Of a stretch of 64,000 bases of DNA, positions 16,877 through 25,653 are shown piece by piece (position 1 is the first letter of the stretch; every line of letters begins with the position of its first letter). The stretch spans positions 3,782,001 through 3,846,000 of the forward strand of contig NZ_CP067089.2 in NCBI RefSeq assembly GCF_016616095.2. The letters run 5' to 3'. Both the position numbers and the translations under genes were made by a program. This DNA comes from Breznakiella homolactica. Its GTDB lineage: Bacteria > Spirochaetota > Spirochaetia > Treponematales > Breznakiellaceae. The notes beneath the pieces are model-generated. The model searched no databases, was not told where the DNA came from, and worked only from the letters and a program-made list of their open reading frames with translations.

Positions 16877-18042
16877 TGCCATCAATACAAAGCAGCGGTA
16901 TCCGATCGGTGATACGGAAATATTCCATGTATTTTGCCCTGGTGATCATCATGATCGTTTTTTCCGTGACCACCGGCGGTACCTTCCTAACCCCGAGGAA
17001 CCTGACGAACCTCATGTTCCAGACTTCCTATATAGCGGTTCTGGCCATTGGTGTGGTTCTCGTAATCATCGCGGGCCATACGGACCTGTCCCTGGGATCC
17101 CTCACCGGGCTTCTGGGCGGAATCATGGCGGTTCTGCAGGTCAAGTTCGGCTGGAGTACCCCCATGGTGATTCTGGCGGGCGTGCTCATCGGCATGACCT
17201 TCGGCGCGTGGCACGGATTCTGGATTGCCTTCCAGCGGATTCCCGCCTTTATTGTCACCCTGGCGGGCATGCTTTCCTACCGCGGCGTTCTTATCATGCT
17301 CACCGGCGGCGAAACCATTGCCCCTATGCGGGACAGCTTTAAAATGATCGGCCAGGGGTATCTTCCGCGGATCAGCCAGGATCTTCCGTTCCACGATACC
17401 ACCATGATCCTCGGCGTTCTGGCGGTGGCTGTTTTTATCGGATTCCAGATACACAACCGGAGGCTCCGGATAAAACACGGATTCCCCGTGGGAAAGGCTC
17501 CGGCATTCGCCGCGGGAATCGGTCTGGCTTCGGCGGCTATTCTCGGCGCTTTTTTAATGATTGCCCTGTACCGGGGAATTCCCTATTCGGCGCTGCTGCT
17601 TATTTTTCTGACCCTTATCCTCCATTATGTCTCCACCCGCACACCCTTTGGGCGGTATGTATTCGCCATCGGGGGCAATGTCGAGGCGGCCCGGCTTTCG
17701 GGGATCAATATCAGGAAGGTTAATTTCAGCCTGTACGTTCTTATGGGCTCCCTGGCGGCGGTATCGGGCATGCTTTTTACCGCCCGGCTCAATTCCGCCA
17801 CCGCCAGCGCCGGAACGATGTTTGAATTCGACGCCATAACCGCGGCGATTATCGGCGGCGCCAGTGTCATGGGCGGCGAGGGCAGTGTCATCGGGGCCGT
17901 GATCGGAGCCCTGGTTACGGGGTCCCTCAACAACGGCATGGGGCTTATGAATATTCCCACCGACCGCCAACAGATCATCAAAGGCCTTATCCTGCTGCTG
18001 GTGGTGTGGTTTGATATCGGCATGCGGAAGAAACGCCGGTAA
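16876..18042 (+). CDS. xylH: Sugar ABC transporter permease (XylH-like)
   Basis: 388 residues, about ten hydrophobic segments, CUT2 permease family. The length fits XylH, which carries an extra cytosolic segment compared with RbsC; here that is HNRRLRIKHGFPVGKAPAF near the middle. Conserved stretches include AGHTDLSLGSL, AFIVTLAGMLSYRG, GGNVEAARLSGI and IIGGASVMGGEGSV. It is one base-coupled to xylG and is the last gene before a terminator. Confidence 0.92.
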   Translation: MPSIQSSGIRSVIRKYSMYFALVIIMIVFSVTTGGTFLTPRNLTNLMFQTSYIAVLAIGVVLVIIAGHTDLSLGSLTGLLGGIMAVLQVKFGWSTPMVILAGVLIGMTFGAWHGFWIAFQRIPAFIVTLAGMLSYRGVLIMLTGGETIAPMRDSFKMIGQGYLPRISQDLPFHDTTMILGVLAVAVFIGFQIHNRRLRIKHGFPVGKAPAFAAGIGLASAAILGAFLMIALYRGIPYSALLLIFLTLILHYVSTRTPFGRYVFAIGGNVEAARLSGINIRKVNFSLYVLMGSLAAVSGMLFTARLNSATASAGTMFEFDAITAAIIGGASVMGGEGSVIGAVIGALVTGSLNNGMGLMNIPTDRQQIIKGLILLLVVWFDIGMRKKRR

Positions 18043-18082
18043 TTCATACTTCTATTTCATGTAATATATATATTATATGCAA

Positions 18083-18132
18083 AACACCTAAAATTACGTT
18101 CTTTTAAAAGACGGATTTTAGGTGTTTTTTTA
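18083..18132 (+). terminator. Intrinsic terminator after xylH
   Basis: AACACCTAAAAT (from 18083) pairs with ATTTTAGGTGTT, followed by a T-run. It ends the epimerase-xylFGH operon. The AT-rich stretch 18133-18306 before the next gene shows no convincing operator. Confidence 0.85.
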
Positions 18133-18306
18133 TCTTTAGTGTAATTTAATACTAAAAACAATAAAATAAACTGGAAATAAAATTCCCCCTCCGCCATAAT
18201 AAATAGATGGATTATACAGTTGCCGAAGCCTGCTGACTGGATTCCCGTTAAAGGATTATACCATCGCCGCAGGCCGCTGCTGTTAATACTATTTAAGGAG
18301 AAGTAC

Positions 18307-19638
18307 ATGAGAAAACTAGTAGCCGTCAGCTTGCTGCTGCTCACCGCGCTTTCCGGTGTTTTTGCCGGAGGCGGAAGTGATTCCGGATCGGGCGGGGAAA
18401 AGAAACCTGTGGTCATCAATATGTGGACCCATGAGGATCCGAACCGCCAGAAAATGGAGGAACAGTTCGCCAAAGAATACATGGCGGCCAATCCCCACGT
18501 AACGATCAATTATTCGGTTTATCCTTCCACCAATATCCAGGATCTCATTCCCACCGCGTACGCGGCCCGGAACGCGCCGAGCATCTGGAACCTGGAACTC
18601 CAGAAAGCCTATCCGATTTTTATGCAGGGCCTCTGCGCCCCCATTCCGGTAAAGGAACTGGGATATAGGAACGAACAGGAACTGATCAATTCCTACCTGC
18701 CCGGCATGCTTGATCCCGTAATGGACAAGGACGGCAAACTCTTCGGCCAGAAGGGTGCGATCTACGGCCTTCCCCTGGAAATGGTCAACTTCTGCATCTA
18801 CCTGAACAAGAAGATCTTCCGCGACGCCGGCCTCAATCCCGAACGGGATTATCCCAAGACCTGGGAAGAAATGATGACGGTTTCGGAGAAGATCGTCCGC
18901 CGGAACGGCAACATCATCACCCGCCGGGGATTTGATTTCCGCTATGGCGACTATCTTATTTCCTGGGTTCCCATGGTGGAACAGCTCGGCGGCAAAGTGA
19001 TCAGCGACGACGGGAAAGAAGCGATCATCAACGAAGCGGCCTGGACCAAGGTGCTGACCTATATGCAGCAGTGGGGCCCCAACGGCAAGAACCTCGGTTC
19101 CCCCACCTATACCGCCGCCCGCCGCCAGTTTGACAACGACCAGAACGAAATCGCCATGCACCTTTCGGGCATTTACCAGGAAGCCCGGATGCGGACCGCG
19201 AACCCCGCGTTCTACAACAGCGACGACTGGATGGTTATTCCCTATCCGGTGTTCCAGGGCGGAAAGCATATTTCCAACACCTATTACTTCCAGTACTACA
19301 TGGTTAACTCCCAGATCCCCCTCAACGAACAGATTGAGTCCTGGAAATTTGTGGCCTACATGCTGAGCCACGGTGATATGTATCTGGAAACCGTCGCCCT
19401 GACCCAGCCCACCAAGGCGGTCATGGAAGGTGAACTGTTCCGGAGCATGCCCTACAGCGACGTGTTCAAGGATGACCTGAATTACGCCGGTGTGGTGTAC
19501 CACTCGGGATTCAGCTGGAGAATCAATGAACTCATCAAAGCCGCCATTGAGGAGGTTATGATGAGCAACAGTGATCCCGCCGCGGCGGTGGCAAAACTCA
19601 AGAGAGACGCCCAGGCTGTGGTAAACGAAAACCTGTAA
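18307..19638 (+). CDS. Carbohydrate ABC transporter substrate-binding protein (COG1653 type)
   Basis: 443 residues from the ATG at 18307, which follows AAGGAG; the frame is open 29 codons upstream but without a signal peptide. The signal peptide (about 1-20) ends LSGVFAGGGSDS and has no lipobox Cys, a pattern common in Treponema binding proteins. The mature protein begins VVINMWTHEDPNRQKMEEQF, typical of MalE/UgpB-like extracellular solute-binding family 1. Substrate unknown; the nearby oligo-1,6-glucosidase suggests alpha-glucosides. First gene of a three-gene transporter operon. Confidence 0.9.
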   Translation: MRKLVAVSLLLLTALSGVFAGGGSDSGSGGEKKPVVINMWTHEDPNRQKMEEQFAKEYMAANPHVTINYSVYPSTNIQDLIPTAYAARNAPSIWNLELQKAYPIFMQGLCAPIPVKELGYRNEQELINSYLPGMLDPVMDKDGKLFGQKGAIYGLPLEMVNFCIYLNKKIFRDAGLNPERDYPKTWEEMMTVSEKIVRRNGNIITRRGFDFRYGDYLISWVPMVEQLGGKVISDDGKEAIINEAAWTKVLTYMQQWGPNGKNLGSPTYTAARRQFDNDQNEIAMHLSGIYQEARMRTANPAFYNSDDWMVIPYPVFQGGKHISNTYYFQYYMVNSQIPLNEQIESWKFVAYMLSHGDMYLETVALTQPTKAVMEGELFRSMPYSDVFKDDLNYAGVVYHSGFSWRINELIKAAIEEVMMSNSDPAAAVAKLKRDAQAVVNENL

Positions 19639-19649
19639 TCGCTTAAAGA

Positions 19650-19693
19650 AGGGGCGGTGTTTTCCAGAGGGAAAGTGCCGCCCCGTTTTTTTT
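19650..19693 (+). terminator. Intra-operon terminator-like hairpin after the binding-protein gene
   Basis: GGGGCGGTG...GTGCCGCCCC with an inner TTTTCC/GGAAA extension, followed by G and eight or more T residues. It has the full form of an intrinsic terminator, yet the permease genes follow with no visible promoter. It is likely an attenuator setting the binding-protein:permease ratio. Confidence 0.85.
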
Positions 19694-19710
19694 ATGAGGG
19701 GGCCTTTATA

Positions 19711-20631
19711 ATGTCTGCAGAAATTAAAAAGCCGAGAAAAAGCGGCCTTGAATGGAAGCTGGCCCGCTGGGGCTGGTATTTCGTTATTCCGGGATTGGTA
19801 TTTTTCGCTATCTTTTCATTTTATCCGATTATTAACGCCTTTTATCTGAGTTTTCATAGAAAGAACATGATCTCTCCCTTGCCCCCTGTGTTTGTGGGGT
19901 TTGATAATTATATATCAATTCTGAAGCTGCCAAGCTTCTGGAATTCTATCCAGGCGACGCTGATCTTTACCCTGGGAACTTTTATTCCCCTGGTTATCGT
20001 CAGTTTGATTCTGGCAACGTTTATCACGCGGCAGAAACGGTTCGCCCGGGGATGGCAGCTCATCTATTATTCCCCCGCGGTGCTGTCCTCCGCCGTCGCC
20101 GCGTTGATCTGGATGATCATTTTCCAGCCCACAGGTATTGCCAACCAGTTCGTTAACGCTATCCTGTTTACCAGCGGCGTCGACCGGCAGTGGCTGTCCA
20201 ACGGAAACATGGTCCGGATTTCAACAATGATTGTCTATTTCTGGAAGTACGTCGGGTATTTTACGATCCTTTTTATGACGGGACTTACCAAGATTCCCCA
20301 GGTCATATATGAAGGGGCCACCATTGACGGCGCCGGGCGGTTCCAGACTTTCTTCAAGATAACCCTGCCGCTGCTTAAACCCACCACGGTAATGGTTTCG
20401 GTCATGGCCATGCTCCAGTGCCTCAAGACGTTCTCCACCCAATACCTCTTTACCCAGAGCGGCGCGCCGAGGGCGCCCATCGATGTTATCACCCTTAACA
20501 TCTATACCACCGCCATGCGGGAGTACAATGTGGGCCGGTCATCGGTTATGAGTATTCTGCTGTTTTTAACCATGCTCATTCTCACCATCATTCAGCTCCG
20601 CGCGTCACGCAGTGATGACGTGAGCTATTAA
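19711..20631 (+). CDS. Carbohydrate ABC transporter permease (MalF/UgpA type)
   Basis: 306 residues from the ATG at 19711, which has GAGGGGG upstream; the longer open frame runs into the terminator hairpin. Six membrane segments. The EAA loop reads EGATIDGAGRFQTFFKITLP, the ATPase-contact motif of binding-protein-dependent permeases. It pairs with the next gene. No ATPase gene is present here; as usual for this family, a shared MsmK/UgpC-type ATPase encoded elsewhere may energise it. Confidence 0.92.
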   Translation: MSAEIKKPRKSGLEWKLARWGWYFVIPGLVFFAIFSFYPIINAFYLSFHRKNMISPLPPVFVGFDNYISILKLPSFWNSIQATLIFTLGTFIPLVIVSLILATFITRQKRFARGWQLIYYSPAVLSSAVAALIWMIIFQPTGIANQFVNAILFTSGVDRQWLSNGNMVRISTMIVYFWKYVGYFTILFMTGLTKIPQVIYEGATIDGAGRFQTFFKITLPLLKPTTVMVSVMAMLQCLKTFSTQYLFTQSGAPRAPIDVITLNIYTTAMREYNVGRSSVMSILLFLTMLILTIIQLRASRSDDVSY

Positions 20632-20642
20632 GGAGGCTTTCC

Positions 20643-21503
20643 ATGTCAGATACCCACGCCGGTTACAAGCCTTCAAAGATACCGAATATTATCGTTAAGA
20701 TTTTTCTTATTGTAATAGCGGCCTTTATTCTGCTGCCCATGCTGTTTATGCTCACCGCCGCGTTTATGCCGGCCAATGAAATCACGAAGATGCCCTACCG
20801 GTGGATTGCTTCCCGGATCGAATGGTCGAATTTCTACAAGGCCGTCGCGGGCAATGACGGGAGCTTTGTTTTCATCAGAAATGTGATGAACTCCCTGATC
20901 GTCTCGGTCACTGTTTCCGTATCGACCGTCCTTCTGTCCTCCCTGACCGGGTACGGCCTCGCCAAATTCCGGTTCCGGGGACGGAACATTGTTTTTATGG
21001 CAATCATGATGACCATGATGATTCCCTTTGAGACCATCATGGTGCCCCTGTACATGGTGGTCCTCAATCTGGGACTGCAGAACACCTACCGGGGCCTGAT
21101 TGTGCCCTTCCTGATGAACGCCTTCGGGGTGTTTATGATGCGCCAGTATCTCCAGACCTTTCCCAAGGATATGCTCGACGCCGCCCGGATCGACGGCTGC
21201 ACCGAGCCGGGGATTTTCGTCAAAATCGTTATGGTGAATTCCGGGCCCGCCCTGGCGAGCCTGGCGATCCTGACCTTCCGGCAGCAGTGGGACAACCTCA
21301 TGTGGCCCCTGATGGTGGCCCAGGAAAAACGGCTTAAAACGATTCCGACCTATATCGTCAGCTTCGCGGAGGAAAAATTCGCCGATGAGGGCGCCATGAT
21401 GGCGGTGGCTCTGCTGGCCAGTATTCCCGTTATTATCCTGTTCCTCACCCTGTCCAAGTATTTCGTGGGCGGTTCCAGCGTGTATTCCGCCGGAAAGGAA
21501 TAA
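20643..21503 (+). CDS. Carbohydrate ABC transporter permease (MalG/UgpE type)
   Basis: 286 residues, six membrane segments, second permease of the pair. The EAA motif is DAARIDGCTEPGIFVKIVMV. The conserved C-terminal FVGGSSVYSAGKE contains the usual G-(A/S)-V-K-like ending. AAGGAGG lies just upstream of the ATG, 11 nt after the preceding stop. It is the last gene before two hairpins. Confidence 0.92.
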   Translation: MSDTHAGYKPSKIPNIIVKIFLIVIAAFILLPMLFMLTAAFMPANEITKMPYRWIASRIEWSNFYKAVAGNDGSFVFIRNVMNSLIVSVTVSVSTVLLSSLTGYGLAKFRFRGRNIVFMAIMMTMMIPFETIMVPLYMVVLNLGLQNTYRGLIVPFLMNAFGVFMMRQYLQTFPKDMLDAARIDGCTEPGIFVKIVMVNSGPALASLAILTFRQQWDNLMWPLMVAQEKRLKTIPTYIVSFAEEKFADEGAMMAVALLASIPVIILFLTLSKYFVGGSSVYSAGKE

Positions 21504-21519
21504 GGGTTCTCGGAACCAC

Positions 21520-21561
21520 GGAGAATGTAATTTCGTTGTATACAAAGAAATTACATTCTCC
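21520..21561 (+). repeat. Perfect 15-bp inverted repeat after the permease operon
   Basis: GGAGAATGTAATTTC (21520-21534) pairs with GAAATTACATTCTCC (21547-21561) around a 12-base loop. No T-run follows. It could be an mRNA-stabilising hairpin or a protein site; the function is unknown. Confidence 0.6.
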
Positions 21562-21577
21562 AGTATGCATTCAGGGA

Positions 21578-21614
21578 AGCCCTCTGAAAACTTCAGTTTT
21601 CAGAGGGCTTTTTT
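21578..21614. terminator. Bidirectional intrinsic terminator
   Basis: AGCCCTCTGAAAAC / GTTTTCAGAGGGCT around TTCA, followed by T5 on the plus strand. It ends the permease operon; the convergent glucosidase gene ends at 21645, and this hairpin may also serve it. Confidence 0.85.
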
Positions 21615-21644
21615 CATCCCGCCTCAAAGACAGCCGCGGTTTTT

Positions 21645-23312
21645 TTATTTTACTGACGCCAGATATACCCGGGCTTCGTAGGGCCTGAGGGCTTCGCCGG
21701 AATCACTGGAATCGCCGTAGTTCCCGATGAGCAGTTCCCCGGCGCCGGCCGTCAGCGCGGAAATATCCGGGCCGTCCGCGGGCTGGCCGGTGAAGTTGCA
21801 GAGTACCAGGAGAACCGCATCCCCGCGGCGGCGGCGGTAGGCGTAGACAGCTGTATCCTCCGGAAGGACCAGCTCGTAGGAGCCGTAGACAATCACCGGA
21901 TAGCTTTTCCTGAGGCGGATCAGCTCCCGGTAAAAACTGAAGATTGAATTGGGATCGTCCGTCTGCCCGGCGGCATTGATTTCCCGGTAATTCGGATTGA
22001 CCGTGATCCAGGGTGTTCCGGCGGTAAAGCCGGCGTTGGGGCCGCCATCCCACTGCATGGGAGTCCGGGCGTTGTCCCTGCCGGATTTCCGGATGTATTC
22101 CATCATTTCGTCGTGGGTGAATGCCCCCTGTTCGGTTACCTTTTCCCGGTAGGCGTTGAAGATTTCCACATCCCGGTAGTGTTCCAGGGATTCCATGGGC
22201 GCGTTGGTCATCCCCAGTTCCTCTCCCTGATAGATATAGGGGGTGCCCTGCATCATATGGAGGCAGACCGCCAGCATCTTGGCGCTTTTTTCCCGCAGCA
22301 GTTCGGTACTGGTGTCGCCGAACCGGGAGACCGCCCGGGGCTGGTCGTGGTTGTTCCAGTACAGGCTGTTCCATGCCACACCATCCAGGCCGTACTGCCA
22401 TTTGGACATGATTTCCCTGATTGTTTTCAAAGGGATGCGGTGGGGATTCCATTTGTAATGTTCGTTGTAATCCGCTTCCATCAATTCAAACTGGAACACC
22501 ATATTGAGTTCTTCCCGGTTGAAACCGGCGTATTTTTTCGCGTCCTCCACGGTGACCTTCGAGGTTTCCCCCACGGTCATAATGTCGTACCGGGACAAAA
22601 CCTTCCGGTTCATCTCCTGCAGGTATTCGTGGACCCGGGGGCCGTTGGCGCAGCTGACCCCCGGCCCGCCGTCGGCGGCCAGGGCCGCGTCAGGTTTGGA
22701 AATCATGTTGATCACGTCCATCCGGAATCCGTCGATGCCCTTATCGAGCCACCACTCCATCGTTTCGTATACCGATTCCCTGACTGCCGTGTTATCCCAG
22801 TTGAGGTCCGGCTGTTCTTTGACAAAGAGGTGCAGGTAGTACTGGCCCGTGGTTTCATCGAGCTGCCAGCCGGATCCGGAGAAGATACTCCGCAGCCCGT
22901 TCGGTTCGGCCCCGTTGTGGCCGTCCCGCCAGAGGTACCAGTCCCGTTTCGGATTGTCCCGGCTTGACCGGGATTCTATAAACCAGGGGTGCTGGTCCGA
23001 AGTATGGTTGGCCACCAGATCCATGACGATCTTAATTCCCCGGCGGTGGGCTTCCTCCAGGAGCCGGTCAAAGTCGGCCATGGTCCCGAAGTCTTTGTGA
23101 ATTTCCCTGTAATCGCTGATGTCGTAGCCGTTGTCCTTGTCCGGCGACGCGTACACCGGGCTCAGCCAAATCACATCGGCTCCAAGTTCTTTGATATAAT
23201 CGAGCCTGCTGATGATTCCCGGAATATCCCCGATTCCGTCGCCGTCGGAATCCTGAAAACTGCGGGGATAAATCTGGTACACCACCGCTTCTTTCCACCA
23301 CTGCCGTTCCAT
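21645..23312 (-). CDS. malL: Oligo-1,6-glucosidase / alpha-glucosidase (GH13)
   Basis: 555 residues from the ATG at 23312, with AAGGA upstream. Cytoplasmic GH13 enzyme that releases glucose from isomalto-oligosaccharides. A calcium-type loop DSDGDGIGDI lies at 21-30. Conserved regions: VANHTSDQHPW (100-110), GFRMDVIN with nucleophile Asp199, acid/base Glu249 in TVGETSK, and NNHDQPR with Asp323. Val200 after the nucleophile is the residue linked to alpha-1,6 preference in Bacillus oligo-1,6-glucosidases. It probably processes sugars imported by the adjacent convergent ABC system. Confidence 0.92.
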   Translation of the reverse strand: MERQWWKEAVVYQIYPRSFQDSDGDGIGDIPGIISRLDYIKELGADVIWLSPVYASPDKDNGYDISDYREIHKDFGTMADFDRLLEEAHRRGIKIVMDLVANHTSDQHPWFIESRSSRDNPKRDWYLWRDGHNGAEPNGLRSIFSGSGWQLDETTGQYYLHLFVKEQPDLNWDNTAVRESVYETMEWWLDKGIDGFRMDVINMISKPDAALAADGGPGVSCANGPRVHEYLQEMNRKVLSRYDIMTVGETSKVTVEDAKKYAGFNREELNMVFQFELMEADYNEHYKWNPHRIPLKTIREIMSKWQYGLDGVAWNSLYWNNHDQPRAVSRFGDTSTELLREKSAKMLAVCLHMMQGTPYIYQGEELGMTNAPMESLEHYRDVEIFNAYREKVTEQGAFTHDEMMEYIRKSGRDNARTPMQWDGGPNAGFTAGTPWITVNPNYREINAAGQTDDPNSIFSFYRELIRLRKSYPVIVYGSYELVLPEDTAVYAYRRRRGDAVLLVLCNFTGQPADGPDISALTAGAGELLIGNYGDSSDSGEALRPYEARVYLASVK

Positions 23313-23338
23313 AGTACCGTCCTTTTTTTCAAGTATAA

Positions 23339-23583
23339 GGGGGAGCACCGGGACTGACAATCCGGAAAACATCCGTGTTTAATGGGACCGCGGATCCCGG
23401 CGTCGCCGTTACGGCCCGGATGTTTTCCGGCTTAACCGGCTCGGTGCTGCCCTTGCAAGGCGGGCTGCTCCCCCTGCGCTCCAGCCTTGCCGTTTTGTAT
23501 GTGGAGTTTTGCAAAGCAAAACTCCTGAAAGACTTGACGCCGCAGGCGGCAAGTCTTACGCTACCCCCACTTCTGGTTCCTGA
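23339..23583 (+). repeat. Nested-palindrome repeat, copy B1 (central hairpin module absent)
   Basis: Has the outer GGGGGAGCACCG start, second arms CCGGAAAACATCCG (23362-23375) and CGGATGTTTTCCGG (23417-23430), the CTTAACCGGCTCGGTGCTGCCC segment, GGGCTGCTCCCCC, and the downstream hairpins (23503-23525, 23530-23556) and tail CCCCCACTTCTGGTTCCTG. Where copies A and C carry the arm-core-arm hairpin, B1 reads straight from GACCGCGGATCCCGGCG. It therefore looks like the unit without its central module. Confidence 0.8.
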
Positions 23584-23681
23584 GCGCCGCCGGTTCCCGG
23601 CCCCGCACCGTCCTGGAACCGTTCTCCTTACGCAACACCCCTCCCAAGGCCAGGCTTCTGCATTATTTACACCGGAAAAGG

Positions 23682-23824
23682 CAAAGAAGCATGATGTGAA
23701 AAGGTACTATGGGGTGCCGGGGGCAAAGGGGCTCTGAGCGACTTTCGAGGCCGCAGGCCGCTGAGGAGCCAGAGCCCCTTTGCCCCCGGCAGGACCCCCG
23801 GACCTGTTCCTCCATGCTTCTTTG
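23682..23824 (-). repeat. Nested-palindrome repeat, unit B2 (reverse orientation)
   Basis: The central hairpin has 21-nt perfect arms at 23715-23735 and 23771-23791 and the 35-nt core GAGCGACTTTCGAGG...GAGGAGCC (23736-23770). Enclosing arms CAAAGAAGCATG (23682-23693) and CATGCTTCTTTG (23813-23824) take the place of the CCGGAAA-type arms of other copies. A T6 run follows at 23825-23830. Between B1 and B2 (23584-23681) nothing recognisable is seen. Confidence 0.8.
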
Positions 23825-23891
23825 TTTTTTCATGTAATGCAGATGCCCATACCAGCTAGCAAGGAAGCGGAAAATCCGGCACAATGGATCT

Positions 23892-24506
23892 ATGAAACTT
23901 TTCATTTTTGACATGGGCGGCGTGGTGGTCCACAATGTGATGATCATCCCCCAAATCGCCGCCGAACTTGGAATTACCGCGGATGATTTTTTCCGCGGCG
24001 CCGGGTCCGATCCGTCGGTAACTCATACGTCGCCGTACCATCTCGGTGATATTGCGGCCTTCATGAAGGGTGAAATTACCACCGAGCAGTTCTGGGCCAA
24101 TTTCACCGGCCGGACCGGTATCGCCGTACAGGGCGATCCCTGGTACAAACATTTCAGCCCCGTCATTGATGAGGGAACCGTGGCTGTGATTAAGGATCTG
24201 AAGAACGCCGGTTACCGGGTGGTCTGCGGCACGAATTCCTTGGATGCCCACTACCGGCGCCATCAGGAACTTGGGGACTACGGCTGTTTCGACAAAGTGT
24301 ATGCTTCCCAGCTCATGGGCATCATCAAGCCGGATCCGGAATTCTGGAACCGCATCCTCCGGGAGGAGAATATTGAACCCAAGGATGCCTTTTTTACCGA
24401 TGACTTTGAAGAAAACACCGAGGCAGCGAAAAAACTCGGCATAACGGCCCATCTATTTACCGACGCGGCGGAACTCCGGAAGGCGGCAGCACCGTATCTG
24501 CGGTAA
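23892..24506 (+). CDS. HAD-superfamily hydrolase (YihX-like sugar phosphatase type)
   Basis: 204 residues. Motif I is FIFDMGGVV (nucleophile Asp7), the variant in which the second Asp is replaced by Gly, as in the YihX alpha-D-glucose-1-phosphatase branch. Motif II is VCGTNSLD, motif III is GIIKPDPEFW, motif IV is FFTDDFEEN. A helical cap domain lies at about 15-90. Probable substrate: a sugar phosphate, by family and neighbours; not certain. It has its own terminator and stands alone between repeat B2 and the rare-sugar operon. Confidence 0.85.
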   Translation: MKLFIFDMGGVVVHNVMIIPQIAAELGITADDFFRGAGSDPSVTHTSPYHLGDIAAFMKGEITTEQFWANFTGRTGIAVQGDPWYKHFSPVIDEGTVAVIKDLKNAGYRVVCGTNSLDAHYRRHQELGDYGCFDKVYASQLMGIIKPDPEFWNRILREENIEPKDAFFTDDFEENTEAAKKLGITAHLFTDAAELRKAAAPYLR

Positions 24507-24535
24507 CTTTCCGATAAGAAATATTCAGTCTGTGC

Positions 24536-24563
24536 AAAACCCCCGGCTCCGGGGGTTTTTTTG
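24536..24563 (+). terminator. Intrinsic terminator after the HAD hydrolase gene
   Basis: ACCCCCGG / CCGGGGGT with a tight loop followed by seven T residues, 30 nt after the stop codon. Confidence 0.88.
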
Positions 24564-24629
24564 TCAAAATCTTCTATTTACTGTAATATTTGGAAAAATT
24601 TGAAAATAATTAAATATTTGAGAAATTAG

Positions 24630-24657
24630 TTGACATATTCTGGAGGCATGGTATGAT
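24630..24657 (+). promoter_or_regulatory. Sigma-70 promoter of the rare-sugar operon
   Basis: TTGACA (24630-24635), 16-nt spacer, TATGAT (24652-24657); the start codon follows 35 nt downstream of the -10 element. No clear palindromic operator overlaps it. Confidence 0.75.
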
Positions 24658-24692
24658 GTGTACTGACAATAATTGAAAGGATTTGGAAATAT

Positions 24693-25640
24693 ATGAAATT
24701 TGCTGGCAGAATGAATTCCTTTATGTTTAAAGGAAACTACGATCTATTTCAGACAATAGAAGAGTACAAAAAAATTGACGGAATCACCCATCTCGAATTC
24801 AATTATCCGGAACATGTGGCGCCGTATTCCGTGGATGAGCTGAAAGCCCGCATGGGACATCTTAAGGTAAACGGAGTGGCAACACGTTTCCGGGACAGCT
24901 ACACCGCGGGGGAATTCACCAACCCCGACCCGGAGAAAAGCCGCGCGGCGGTCCAGCTCTGCAGGGACGCTGTGGACGCGTGCAAAGCCCTGGGCGGCAG
25001 CGTCCTGACGGTTTGGCTGGGATTTGACGGATTTGATTACGCGTTCCAGGTTGACTACGAGAAAAACTGGAACACGATAATCGCGTCCTTCCGGGAAGTC
25101 GCCGCCTATGGCGAGGAACGGGGTATCAGGATAAGTATTGAGTACAAACCCTTTGAGCCCCGGGCCTTTTCAATGATCGACGGTATCGGGCTGACCCTTC
25201 TGGCTATAGACGAAATCGGCTCGAAGAACGTGGGGGTGACCCTCGATTTCTGCCACATGATGATGAAGAACGAAAGCCCCGCTTTTTCCCTGGCGCTCGC
25301 TGCCCGGCGGAACCGGCTTTTCGGCCTCCACCTGAATGACGGCTACCGTATCATGGACAGCGGTATGATATTCGGATCGGTTAACTATATTCAATGTGTT
25401 GAATTTATTTATTATCTAAAAAAATACAATTATGAAGGGGTGGTATTTTTTGACTCCTTCCCGGTCAGGGAAACCGCGGCGGAAGAAATCGCCATGAACA
25501 TTAAAATGGTCAATCTGATGTCGAAAACCATCGACGAAATCGGAATGGACCGGATTCAGCGGATCTGTGAAAAGCAGGATGGGGTAAGTTCCCAGGACCT
25601 TGCCTATGCAATGCTATCACATAAACTCAAGGATTCTTAA
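24693..25640 (+). CDS. Xylose-isomerase-like TIM-barrel sugar (phosphate) isomerase/epimerase
   Basis: 315 residues of the AP-endonuclease-2/xylose isomerase-like family. Metal-ligand candidates are Glu in SIEYKPFEP, Asp/His in VTLDFCHMMM and Asp in GLHLNDGYR, plus an acidic residue near FFDSFP. The family includes D-tagatose/D-psicose 3-epimerases and rhamnose isomerase relatives. As first gene of an operon with an allose-kinase-like ROK protein, a role in rare-hexose epimerisation or isomerisation is inferred. The exact reaction is unknown. Confidence 0.82.
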   Translation: MKFAGRMNSFMFKGNYDLFQTIEEYKKIDGITHLEFNYPEHVAPYSVDELKARMGHLKVNGVATRFRDSYTAGEFTNPDPEKSRAAVQLCRDAVDACKALGGSVLTVWLGFDGFDYAFQVDYEKNWNTIIASFREVAAYGEERGIRISIEYKPFEPRAFSMIDGIGLTLLAIDEIGSKNVGVTLDFCHMMMKNESPAFSLALAARRNRLFGLHLNDGYRIMDSGMIFGSVNYIQCVEFIYYLKKYNYEGVVFFDSFPVRETAAEEIAMNIKMVNLMSKTIDEIGMDRIQRICEKQDGVSSQDLAYAMLSHKLKDS

Positions 25641-25653
25641 GGAGAGAAGAATT

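Noticed and set aside
18133..18306. Operator for the LacI protein before the second transporter operon
   Set aside because: No sequence close to GTATAACGTTATAC was found there.
18316..19503. Long open frame on the minus strand (395 codons) opposite the sugar-binding-protein gene
   Set aside because: It mirrors a well-supported coding gene, has no recognisable domains and a His/Val/Gly-biased composition typical of antisense frames in GC-rich genes.
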